Under the pieces are notes generated by a model. That model ran no database searches. It was not told the DNA's origin and saw only the letters and a program-made list of their open reading frames with translations. Source: Planctomycetota bacterium (lineage in GTDB: Bacteria > Planctomycetota > UBA11346). From it: DNA of 10,167 nucleotides. The translations under genes and the position numbers were made by a program. Shown in pieces: positions 1 to 6,419 of the stretch. Each line of letters opens with the position of its first letter. Position 1 is the stretch's first letter. The stretch is from NCBI GenBank assembly GCA_024641365.1, contig JAHEDF010000021.1:8000-18166 (forward strand), read 5' to 3'.

Positions 1-1
1 T

Positions 2-76
2 CCGGCTCTTTATGACAAGAGCTGGATGTCCGGCTGGGTTGAACACCTTATTAATACCTGTCGCAACATGACGTGA
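2..76 (+). CDS. C-terminal end of an unidentified protein (partial)
   Basis: An open frame enters from the left edge and ends at a TGA at 74-76, giving the last 24 residues of a protein whose start lies outside. The tail reads PALYDKSWMSGWVEHLINTC and then RNMT. The stretch S-x-M-S-G-W-x-x-H followed by two hydrophobic residues resembles the conserved S-R-x-x-G-W-x-x-H segment near the C-terminus of citrate synthases. However, it lacks the RPR-containing tail that normally follows, and 24 residues are too few to decide. The frame is convergent with accB, and a hairpin sits between the two stops, which fits a real gene end. That it is coding is fairly likely; the family is a weak guess. Confidence 0.5.
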   Translation, partial: PALYDKSWMSGWVEHLINTCRNMT

Positions 77-115
77 TGGATGAACTATCGATTGCGTCGA
101 TAGCCCAACCATCGT
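75..115. terminator. Hairpin between convergent gene ends
   Basis: A perfect 7-base inverted repeat, CTATCGA (85-91) and TCGATAG (97-103), encloses the loop TTGCG. It is wrapped by a second pair, GATGG (75-79) and CCATC (109-113). The structure begins in the TGA stop of the left gene and ends just before the accB stop at 118. Its position suits a shared transcription end for both convergent genes. Neither side carries a real T-run, so it is not a canonical intrinsic terminator; it could act with Rho or as a 3' end stabiliser. Confidence 0.4.
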
Positions 116-117
116 CA

Positions 118-570
118 TTAGCCAACGAGGAATAATATAGTGCCGTACTCAACTGCCTGTCCATCCGTGACGCAGATCTTTTTAATCTGACCTTTAACGC
201 CAGCATCTGGTTTAATTTCATTGAAGACTTTCATAGCCTCAATCAGGCACACGACTTTATTTTCGTCAACTTGGCTGCCGGTGCCAACAAAAGTCGCTGC
301 ATCTGGATTTGGTTTCAAATAAACCGTCCCAGGAATTGGCGAGATAACTTGTTTGCAGCCTGCGAATTCATCGACTGGCGCAGGAGCAGCTGGGGCAACT
401 CCAGCTGCAGGAACAGGGGCGGCTTGCATAACCATTGGAGCAGCGGCCACGAATCCGCCAGCTGGTCCTTTTTTCAGTTTTACTTTTAAATCGGGGGATT
501 CGACCTCTATCTCTGTGAGCTCATTGTCGCGCATGAGCTTGGTGATTTCCTTGAGGGTCTTGATGTCCAT
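118..570 (-). CDS. accB: Biotin carboxyl carrier protein of acetyl-CoA carboxylase (AccB)
   Basis: This 150-residue protein carries the biotin that shuttles CO2 from biotin carboxylase to the carboxyltransferase when malonyl-CoA is made for fatty acid synthesis in the cytoplasm. The N-terminus (1-35) has the usual AccB form MDIKTLKEITKLMRDNELTE. An Ala/Pro-rich flexible linker covers about 36-66, and the biotinyl domain about 70-150. The biotin-accepting lysine is K114 in EAMKVFNEI. The protruding thumb typical of true AccB is present (KPNPDAATF, 86-94), which separates it from other biotinyl or lipoyl domains. I chose the ATG at 568-570: the frame extends to a TTG at 631-633, but the extra 21 residues are not AccB-like. 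GGAG lies 12 bases upstream of the ATG, a rather long spacing. The partner gene accC, often directly downstream, is absent; a convergent gene lies there instead. Confidence 0.95.
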   Translation of the reverse strand: MDIKTLKEITKLMRDNELTEIEVESPDLKVKLKKGPAGGFVAAAPMVMQAAPVPAAGVAPAAPAPVDEFAGCKQVISPIPGTVYLKPNPDAATFVGTGSQVDENKVVCLIEAMKVFNEIKPDAGVKGQIKKICVTDGQAVEYGTILFLVG

Positions 571-776
571 GGGGGAGCATGTCTCCGAAGCGAAGGGATT
601 GCATTGTGCGCAAGGAGCAGACCCACCAAGCAACAGAGGCCCGTTGTCAGCAGCTGCGATGAAGCGAGGAACACTAGGAGCACCACGTATAGAGTCAATC
701 CGAGCGCACCTATATACGAATGTAGCTGTTTAATATGACTGGGTTTGAGTAAATTTAGTGGTTTAAAAATGGCTCA

Positions 777-790
777 TTGCTAGCTAGCAA
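777..790. repeat. Perfect 14-base palindrome
   Basis: TTGCTAGCTAGCAA is its own reverse complement across all 14 positions, with no spacer. It lies about 210 bases upstream of the accB start and about 95 bases past the end of the efflux gene. A dyad of this size suits a homodimeric regulator. A single 14-base palindrome is expected roughly once in a window of this length by chance, so function is unproven. Confidence 0.35.
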
Positions 791-799
791 ATCGTCCCT

Positions 800-866
800 G
801 GTGCGGTCTTTTCTGCACAGAAACACATCTTCGTTGGTTAGTCCCTGAATCTAATTAGACTGCACC
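800..866. repeat. Nested inverted repeat, possible folded RNA or terminator of the efflux gene
   Basis: The outer arms GGTGCGGTC (800-808) and GACTGCACC (858-866) pair at eight of nine positions, with a G-U pair possible at the ninth on the plus-strand RNA. Inside lies a second symmetric stretch, TTTCTG (810-815) and CAGAAA (818-823). The element begins 17 bases beyond the stop of the efflux gene in its direction of transcription. No T-run follows on the minus strand, so intrinsic termination is doubtful. Confidence 0.25.
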
Positions 867-883
867 GCTTGAAACATTTGCGA

Positions 884-1855
884 TCACGATTCTTTAAAGC
901 GAGTCGCCTCTTCGACGGTAAATGGCTGACATTCTTGATCGTCTGGCGCTGGGTCCATGCCAATCGTGGCATCCTGCCGCGGATGATCTAAGTGAATCAT
1001 CACTGCCCCCTGACTATTTAAGCGATCCAAAATATGCTTTTCCAATTTTTCTACCGCCGCATGCGCAGAAGCAACACTCCACAACGACGGCACCACCAAA
1101 TGAAAATCAACATAAGTAAAATCACCACTTCGGCGCAATCGTAAATTATGGACATCTCGCCAAGCAGGATCACGAATTTCGTTTATAGCAGCTACTACAT
1201 GTTCAACGGCATGGGGATCTATTTCATCTAATAACCCTGCCATGGCTTGTCGCACTAAGCGACTACCAACGTATAAAATTACTAATGCGAGTATAATTGC
1301 GACGCCGCTATCAACCCAAACGCGCACTGGTCCGTGTGGTAAAATCCACAACAACCCGACGCCAACAATCACACCAGCACTGGTCCACACGTCACTTAAA
1401 ACGTGGTAACCATCTGCTTCCAAAATAGTGGATTTGGTTTTTTTGCCGACACGGATGAGCCAAGTACCTAAAAATAAATTAATAACGGCTGCCGCAACAA
1501 TGAGTCCAAAACCAATATCAACATCATGCGGTTGCTTCCCTTCCCACAGCGCCGACACCGCTTCCCACACAATTGCGATAGCTGCTAAAACAATCGCACC
1601 GCCTTCAAAGCCGACTGATAAATGTTCTGCCTTTCCATGCCCGTAAGGATGTTCTGCATCAGGCGGTGCAGATGCAAAACGGAAGCACCAAAACATAAAA
1701 CTGACTGCCGCCACATGGACCACCGATTCCAACGCATCAGACAAAATCGTCGCCGATCCAGTCATGATGTAAGCGCCCATTTTTAGTCCCAGCATCAGCA
1801 ACCCAACCAACAGGCTGAGTAATGCCGCTCGAAAACGTAAACGCTGGTCGTCCAT
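884..1855 (-). CDS. Cation diffusion facilitator (FieF/YiiP-like divalent metal efflux transporter)
   Basis: This 323-residue inner-membrane antiporter is expected to export Zn2+, Fe2+ or a similar metal in exchange for protons. About six membrane segments fill residues 10-200, and a cytoplasmic C-terminal domain of roughly 90-120 residues follows. Aligned to YiiP through the HPYGHGKAE segment (69-77), the transport site has E43 and H47 in helix 2 and the standard H151-x-x-x-D155 in helix 5, so the first half-site is ExxxH instead of DxxxD or HxxxD. The C-terminal domain keeps histidines in HNLRLRR, VDFHLVV and IHLDH, matching the YiiP binuclear dimer site. I chose the ATG at 1853-1855 because MDDQRLRFRAALLSLLVG is a normal family start. 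The frame extends to an ATG at 1927 and a TTG at 1996, but those residues look unrelated. No clear ribosome binding site supports any start. Family certain; metal unknown. Confidence 0.93.
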   Translation of the reverse strand: MDDQRLRFRAALLSLLVGLLMLGLKMGAYIMTGSATILSDALESVVHVAAVSFMFWCFRFASAPPDAEHPYGHGKAEHLSVGFEGGAIVLAAIAIVWEAVSALWEGKQPHDVDIGFGLIVAAAVINLFLGTWLIRVGKKTKSTILEADGYHVLSDVWTSAGVIVGVGLLWILPHGPVRVWVDSGVAIILALVILYVGSRLVRQAMAGLLDEIDPHAVEHVVAAINEIRDPAWRDVHNLRLRRSGDFTYVDFHLVVPSLWSVASAHAAVEKLEKHILDRLNSQGAVMIHLDHPRQDATIGMDPAPDDQECQPFTVEEATRFKES

Positions 1856-2214
1856 GGTTGGGCAGTGTGTTCCGCTGCGTGGATCGGGAAAGATGGTTTT
1901 CGCTAAGCCACTCAGAACTGATGCCATAGCGCACACTTTTTGCCTTTTAGTTAACAGTGTGCCGTTCTTCAATTGACCTGGATGTCGCGGCAACAAACTA
2001 ACATAAGTTGCTCGCTATTGAGCAATCCTTCCTCCCTTTCTACTAACCTTGAGTGAATCGTCTCGTTGCCAGCCTGCCTGGCCCCCTGTCTACAACTTGC
2101 TGTCATATCATTGTTTACTGGTTTTTCTTTCACAACGGAGCCCTGTTCGTCTCTCACCAGTATCTCAGCTAACGTCGACAAACGAATGATCCTCGTTTTC
2201 TAAACGAGTTATCC
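1856..2214. other. Divergent intergenic region between the efflux gene and rny
   Basis: This 359-base region must drive transcription both ways. Inverted repeats are frequent: GCACACT (1931-1937) with AGTGTGC (1956-1962), TTGCTC (2008-2013) with GAGCAA (2020-2025), GCCAG (2068-2072) with CTGGC (2078-2082), and the group at 2180-2208 listed separately. A weak minus-strand promoter candidate has TTGTGA at 2135-2130 and AATGAT at 2112-2107 with a 17-base spacer. A weak plus-strand candidate has TTGCCA at 2066-2071 and TCTACA at 2089-2094, also with a 17-base spacer. A 70-codon minus-strand frame (1969-2181) starts with TTG and has no recognisable product. I call no gene here. Confidence 0.55.
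2180..2208 (+). promoter_or_regulatory. Alternative hairpins directly before the rny start
   Basis: CTCGTTT (2192-2198) can pair with AAACGAG (2202-2208) across a 3-base loop. Its TCGTTT part can instead pair with AAACGA (2180-2185) across a 7-base loop. The two foldings exclude each other. The downstream arm contains the only ribosome-binding-like bases before rny, GAG at 2206-2208, six bases from the ATG at 2215. The downstream fold would hide them and the upstream fold would free them. This is seen in the sequence; a regulatory role is inference. Confidence 0.35.
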
Positions 2215-3831
2215 ATGGAACCAATTTATGTAGCGATTATCGCCGTGGTGGCGCTAGTCGTCGGTGGCGGAATTGCAGCCGCCCTGTTATCAGCGCGCCA
2301 ACGTCGTGTCTTAGATGACGAAAAACGCACCATCGAAGCCCGCCTCGCCAGTGAGTTTTTAGAGAAGCAAAAAAAGGCGGACGCCGACACGGCAGCCGAC
2401 CTCGACCGCAAACGAAAAGCTATCGAAGCAGAACTTGCTCGCGATCGTGAAGCGACCACCAGAGAACTTGAACGCGCTAAACGCGACGCCGCAACGGCTC
2501 GCGAAACGGAAGAACGCGCTCGCGCTCGCGACGCCAAATTAGCTGAACGTGAAACGAGCTTAGATCGTAAGTTAGAAGCCTTGGATGGTCGCGATACAAA
2601 GTTGCGCAAGCTTGAAGAACAAATCCAAGACAAAGAACAAAAGCTAGCAGATCGCAACAAAACATTAGATGTGCGCGAACAAGATATTGAAAAACGCCTC
2701 AGCGAAGTTGCTGGACTAACGCGTGAACAAGCCCGTGAAGAATTGTTATCACGGCTGGATGCAAGTCTCGTCGCTGAGCAATCAGAACGTATTGCTAAGT
2801 ACGAAAAAGATCTCGGGCTCCGTCAAAAAGAATTGGGCATCGAAATTGTCGCGCGTGCCGTGCAGCGTTATGCCGCTGAACACACAGCGGAAACGACGGT
2901 CGCCAAATTTAAAATCGCAGACGAAGATATTAAAGGCCGCATCATTGGTAAAGAAGGCCGCAATATTAAAGCATTTGAACAAGCCACTGGCGTTGATTTA
3001 TTGCTGGACGAACAACCAGGCGTTATTGCCATTAGTTGTTTTAGTGGCCTGCGGCGTGAAATGGCGCGTCGTACCATGGCGGTACTAATTGAAGATGGAC
3101 GCATTCATCCAGGCCGCATTGAAGAAGTCATGGCCAAGGTCCAGCAAGACATGGATCGTGAAGTATTAAAATTAGGCGAAGATGCCGCGTTCGCGGTTGA
3201 TGTTTCTGGTTTGCATCCGCAATTATTGAGGCTGTTAGGTAAATTACAGTGGCGCACCAGTTACGGCCAAAATGTATTACAGCATACCCAAGAAGTTGCA
3301 TTCCTTTGTGGTGCAATGGCTGCAGATATGGGTCTCGACCCGAAATTAGGTCGTCGCTGCGGTTTATTACATGACATTGGTAAAGCCATTGATCATGAAC
3401 AAGAAGGCAGCCATCCGGAATTAGGTTATGAAGCTTTAAAACGCTACGGCGAAAATGAAATTGTCGCCAATGCTGCGCTCGCACATCATGAAGGCCACCC
3501 CGTATTATCTGCTTATACCACGTTAGCAGCCGCAGCTGATGCGATCAGCGCGGCACGTCCTGGTGCACGTAGTAAAAATATTGAAGGCTATATTAAGCGC
3601 CTTGAAAAACTCGAGGAAATTGCCTGCGCACAATTTGGCGTGCAAAAAGCATATGCTATTCAGGCTGGACGGGAATTACGCGTCATCGTCAGCGGCAAAG
3701 ATGTGCAAGACAGCCAATTACCAAAATTGGCACGCGATATTGCACGGCGCATTGAAGATGAAGTTGCTTTCCCAGGGGAAGTCAAGGTCACCATCATTCG
3801 TGAAATGCGCCACTTCGCTGTCGCACGCTAA
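2215..3831 (+). CDS. rny: Ribonuclease Y
   Basis: RNase Y (538 residues) is a membrane-anchored endoribonuclease that starts mRNA decay and processing, taking the role RNase E has in enterobacteria. Residues 4-26 form an N-terminal membrane helix (VAIIAVVALVVGGGIAAALL). A long, highly charged coiled coil follows to about 190. A KH RNA-binding domain holds the GRIIGKEGRNIK loop from residue 241. The HD phosphohydrolase domain has H386-D387 in LLHDIGKA, the AHHEGH histidines at 424-425 and the distal aspartate D442 in AADAISAARPGAR. A C-terminal domain ends in REMRHFAVAR. Length and domain order are those of the family (about 510-540 residues), and no key residue is missing. The ATG at 2215 is the natural start because the membrane helix follows at once. 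Its ribosome binding site is weak (only GAG) and lies in a hairpin. The next gene begins 15 bases after its stop, so co-transcription is likely. Confidence 0.97.
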   Translation: MEPIYVAIIAVVALVVGGGIAAALLSARQRRVLDDEKRTIEARLASEFLEKQKKADADTAADLDRKRKAIEAELARDREATTRELERAKRDAATARETEERARARDAKLAERETSLDRKLEALDGRDTKLRKLEEQIQDKEQKLADRNKTLDVREQDIEKRLSEVAGLTREQAREELLSRLDASLVAEQSERIAKYEKDLGLRQKELGIEIVARAVQRYAAEHTAETTVAKFKIADEDIKGRIIGKEGRNIKAFEQATGVDLLLDEQPGVIAISCFSGLRREMARRTMAVLIEDGRIHPGRIEEVMAKVQQDMDREVLKLGEDAAFAVDVSGLHPQLLRLLGKLQWRTSYGQNVLQHTQEVAFLCGAMAADMGLDPKLGRRCGLLHDIGKAIDHEQEGSHPELGYEALKRYGENEIVANAALAHHEGHPVLSAYTTLAAAADAISAARPGARSKNIEGYIKRLEKLEEIACAQFGVQKAYAIQAGRELRVIVSGKDVQDSQLPKLARDIARRIEDEVAFPGEVKVTIIREMRHFAVAR

Positions 3832-3846
3832 TTATCCTATTTCCGT

Positions 3847-5208
3847 ATGTCGCATACTGACCTAGCACATTCGCTTATTTCTGACGCAATCACCTTAGCG
3901 CGTTTGCAACGTGATCAGCGTGCTTATGCAGTATTAGCTTGGGAAACTACGCTCCCCGATAATCCAAGTGAATTATTTATTAATGCACTTGGGCAAGAAC
4001 GTACTTTATTTTGGACAGGTAATGAATGGCAACTTGGACTTGGACAGGCTTGGCATGTCGCCAGTGATGGTCCAGGGCGCGGCATCCATAGTGCAGAAGA
4101 ATTTGCTCGCTTAGAAGCACGGACAGTGGTCGCTGTCCATGGTGATCAGGCTATGCGAGAAACCTTGCCAGCCTGTTTGACCGCTTTGAGTTTTGAAGAA
4201 ACACCCCCTGCTGCCAGTCATTGGGGTGAGCATTTACCTGGTGCACAAATTTGGTTACCTAAAAAATTATTATGGCGTCGCGCTGATGGCACATCGTGGA
4301 CCATTGTTGGTATTTGCGTGCATGCCAATGACTCCATCGAAAAAACGATCGCTGCATTATTAGCTGAACCTGAAAAATCTTCGACTGATTCTGGCGTTTC
4401 ATGGCCAACAATCGGCTGTAATTATATTGATGAAGTTGAAGATGCTGTTGCGCTTATTCGCGACGGCGCATTACGCAAAGTCGTTTTAGCACGCGCTGTT
4501 GATCATCCACTTGGACCTGGATGTGATGAAGCGCAATTATTAAAAAAATTACGCCAAATTGGAGAACGCTCGACGCTGTACGCACATGATTTACCTGGAG
4601 CCGGTTTATTTTGCGGTATTACGCCAGAGATTTTATTCACTGCCCAGGATCGACAGCTCAGCACCATGGCTTTAGCTGGAACCACTCGTCGCGGTAAAAA
4701 TGCCGACGAAGATGCGGGCTTAGTAAAGTCCCTTATTGCTGGCACAAAAGAACGTAAAGAACATGGTGTTGTTGTTGAACATTTAGTTGCGGTTTTACGT
4801 ACTCGTGCAGCCCCCTTTGTGGTACCGACCGCACCAAGTCCTCGGTTACTTGATCGCGTTATTCATTTGGAAACCGTCATTAAAGCAGATTTGGACCGTG
4901 CCGATTATTTAGAAGTTTTATCATCACTCCATCCAACGCCCGCAGTCTGTGGCTTACCGACTGCAACTGCGACACATTACATTGCGCGTCGCGAAAAATT
5001 ACATCGCGGTTTGTATGCTGGTGCAATGGGTTTTATTACCGTTAACTCAGCACGATTTTTTGTACCGTTACGCGGCGGTATAATTCGCCACGATTTAGGA
5101 AAGGCACGTTTGTTTGCTGGCGCAGGAATTATTGAATCATCTAATCCAGCAGACGAATTAGCAGAGACCGAATTAAAGTTTTCGGTCATGCGCCATGTTT
5201 TAGAATAG
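3847..5208 (+). CDS. menF: Isochorismate synthase (MenF/EntC family)
   Basis: This 453-residue enzyme converts chorismate to isochorismate, the committed step towards menaquinone (MenF) or catechol siderophores (EntC/DhbC). The N-terminal half is divergent, as in the family. The chorismate-binding domain covers about 190-450. It has the general-base lysine K211 in LRKVVLARA, the ALAGTTRRG segment (275-283), SLHPTPAVCGLP (from S360) and LHRGLYAGAMG (385-395), and ends with the AGAGI-type motif. The SLHPTPAVCG form favours isochorismate synthase over anthranilate or aminodeoxychorismate synthase. No siderophore genes are nearby, so I infer the menaquinone role; a salicylate-forming relative cannot be excluded. 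The ATG at 3847 is 15 bases after the rny stop, with no visible ribosome binding site, so translation probably depends on rny coupling or an unstructured start. The gene ends 15 bases from the convergent guanylyltransferase gene, with no terminator visible between them. Confidence 0.9.
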   Translation: MSHTDLAHSLISDAITLARLQRDQRAYAVLAWETTLPDNPSELFINALGQERTLFWTGNEWQLGLGQAWHVASDGPGRGIHSAEEFARLEARTVVAVHGDQAMRETLPACLTALSFEETPPAASHWGEHLPGAQIWLPKKLLWRRADGTSWTIVGICVHANDSIEKTIAALLAEPEKSSTDSGVSWPTIGCNYIDEVEDAVALIRDGALRKVVLARAVDHPLGPGCDEAQLLKKLRQIGERSTLYAHDLPGAGLFCGITPEILFTAQDRQLSTMALAGTTRRGKNADEDAGLVKSLIAGTKERKEHGVVVEHLVAVLRTRAAPFVVPTAPSPRLLDRVIHLETVIKADLDRADYLEVLSSLHPTPAVCGLPTATATHYIARREKLHRGLYAGAMGFITVNSARFFVPLRGGIIRHDLGKARLFAGAGIIESSNPADELAETELKFSVMRHVLE

Positions 5209-5223
5209 CAAATTACCAAAAGA

Positions 5224-6315
5224 TTACAGCAATTCGTTGCGCCCCTGTTCTTTTAATGCATCAACAATTTGTTTAACACCTTGTGATTTGCCTTTAGGTA
5301 CCACTAAAATCGCATCCTTGGTTACAACAATTGACATCCCCTCTAAGCCGATGCCTGTCACCATTTGGTTGGTCTGATTTACAATTAAACTGTCACGACA
5401 CTGTTGTGTCAGCACCGGTCCTTGTTTAATAACTCCATCATCATCTTTGGGCAAATGATCATATAATGAATCCCAACTACCAACATCATCCCAAGTAAAA
5501 TCAGCCGTGACGACGTGAATATTTTTAGCCTTTTCCATCAATGCGTAATCAATACTTATTTTCTTTAATGGTAAATAAACATCATGCAGGACTGTATCAA
5601 AACGCGAGCTATCCCATGCTGCTGCTACCGGACTCAGCGCATCATTGAGCCACGCGCAATGCGTGCGCAGTCCATCTAAAACCACATCGGATTTCCAAGT
5701 GAAAATACCAGAATTCCAACGATAACCCCCATCATCTACATAAGATTGAGCGGTTGATTCATCCGGTTTTTCTACAAAACTATGTACTTTATTCACTGCT
5801 ACTGCACCAATAGCTGGCTGCGCGTCGCCTAATTTAATATAACCGTAACCGGTCGCGGGAAAACGTGGCGTAATACCGTAGGTCACTAAATTACCGGCTT
5901 GCGCAACACTGACTCCTGCTGCAAGGGCCGTTTGAAATTTATCAGCTGGGGAAATAACTTGGTCAGCTGGCAATAAAATCATGGTCGCGCCAGGCGACAT
6001 TTTTTCGACGATGAGTGCTGCTAAGCAAACACATGCTGCTGTATCGCGGCCAACGGGTTCAGCAATAATGTGTGATGGTTTGAGCATCGGTAATTGACGA
6101 CGCGTTTCCTCTGCTAAAGCAGCCGTAGTAATGACCAAAACACGTTCAGGTGGTACCAGTGGCTGAAGGCGCGCAACAGTGGCCTGAATCATAGTGATAT
6201 CACCAACAATGCGCACCAATTGCTTTGGATGTGCTGCGCGTGACAGCGGCCAAAAACGAGTACCAGATCCTCCGGCCATAATAACAGCATAAACGTCAGA
6301 AGCAGATTGATTCAC
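5224..6315 (-). CDS. manC: Mannose-1-phosphate guanylyltransferase (single-domain)
   Basis: This enzyme (363 residues) makes GDP-mannose from mannose-1-phosphate and GTP, the activated sugar for polysaccharides, lipopolysaccharide and glycans. The nucleotide-binding signature MAGGSGTRFWPLSR lies at 13-26, followed by HPKQL (29-33), EPVGRDTA (86-93), PADQ (116-119), PATGYGYIKLG (153-163), FVEKPD (180-185) and the late F-T-W-D-D-V-G-S-W motif. PADQ replaces the PADH seen in many relatives. The length matches single-domain enzymes; the isomerase domain of the roughly 470-residue bifunctional type is missing. The start is GTG at 6315, supported by GGAG seven bases upstream and by family-like N-terminal spacing. 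It lies 104 bases downstream of the DUF58 gene and convergent with menF, so it may have its own promoter. Family clear; other hexose-1-phosphate specificity is possible. Confidence 0.92.
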   Translation of the reverse strand: MNQSASDVYAVIMAGGSGTRFWPLSRAAHPKQLVRIVGDITMIQATVARLQPLVPPERVLVITTAALAEETRRQLPMLKPSHIIAEPVGRDTAACVCLAALIVEKMSPGATMILLPADQVISPADKFQTALAAGVSVAQAGNLVTYGITPRFPATGYGYIKLGDAQPAIGAVAVNKVHSFVEKPDESTAQSYVDDGGYRWNSGIFTWKSDVVLDGLRTHCAWLNDALSPVAAAWDSSRFDTVLHDVYLPLKKISIDYALMEKAKNIHVVTADFTWDDVGSWDSLYDHLPKDDDGVIKQGPVLTQQCRDSLIVNQTNQMVTGIGLEGMSIVVTKDAILVVPKGKSQGVKQIVDALKEQGRNELL

Positions 6316-6322
6316 AATTGAT

Positions 6323-6359
6323 CTCCAACCATCACGGTGAATAGAGCAACTCTATGGTT
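6323..6359 (-). promoter_or_regulatory. Ribosome binding site and inverted-repeat leader of the guanylyltransferase gene
   Basis: The minus strand carries GGAG (6326-6323) seven bases before the GTG start, which decides that start. Just upstream, ATGGTT (6332-6327) can pair with AACCAT (6359-6354). Within that loop, ATAGAG and CTCTAT (6355-6350 and 6346-6341) form a perfect six-base stem with a 3-base loop that competes for two bases. Such a leader could fold close to the ribosome binding site; regulation is not shown. Confidence 0.45.
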
Positions 6360-6419
6360 AATTATTAAGAGAATGCCTGATTAATAAAAATGTTTGCTGA
6401 CCCGAAAAAAAATAAAACA

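Larger units (their letters stand above)
571..883. other. Intergenic region upstream of accB
   Basis: This 313-base space between accB and the cation efflux gene, both on the minus strand, must hold the accB promoter and leader. I see no convincing -35/-10 pair. A minus-strand TTGACT at 699-694 has no good -10 at 17 bases. It contains a 14-base perfect palindrome (777-790) and a nested inverted repeat (800-866), both listed separately. A hydrophobic frame opens on the minus strand from a TTG at 698, but it runs out of frame into accB and has no ribosome binding site, so I do not call it a gene. Confidence 0.6.

Noticed and set aside
507..698. 63-codon minus-strand frame with a hydrophobic N-terminal part upstream of and overlapping accB
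   Set aside because: It starts with TTG, has no ribosome binding site, and its second half is the accB coding sequence in another frame.
1969..2181. 70-codon minus-strand frame between the efflux gene and rny
   Set aside because: It has a TTG start, no recognisable domain and no clear ribosome binding site, and it lies in a region better explained as divergent regulatory DNA.
2226..2660. 144-codon Ser/Arg/Ala-rich minus-strand frame inside rny
   Set aside because: It is the antisense shadow of the charged coiled-coil region of RNase Y, with biased composition that follows from that code.
6405..6412. Eight-T run on the minus strand after the DUF58 gene, as a possible terminator
   Set aside because: No GC-rich hairpin precedes it, so it does not meet the usual form of an intrinsic terminator.
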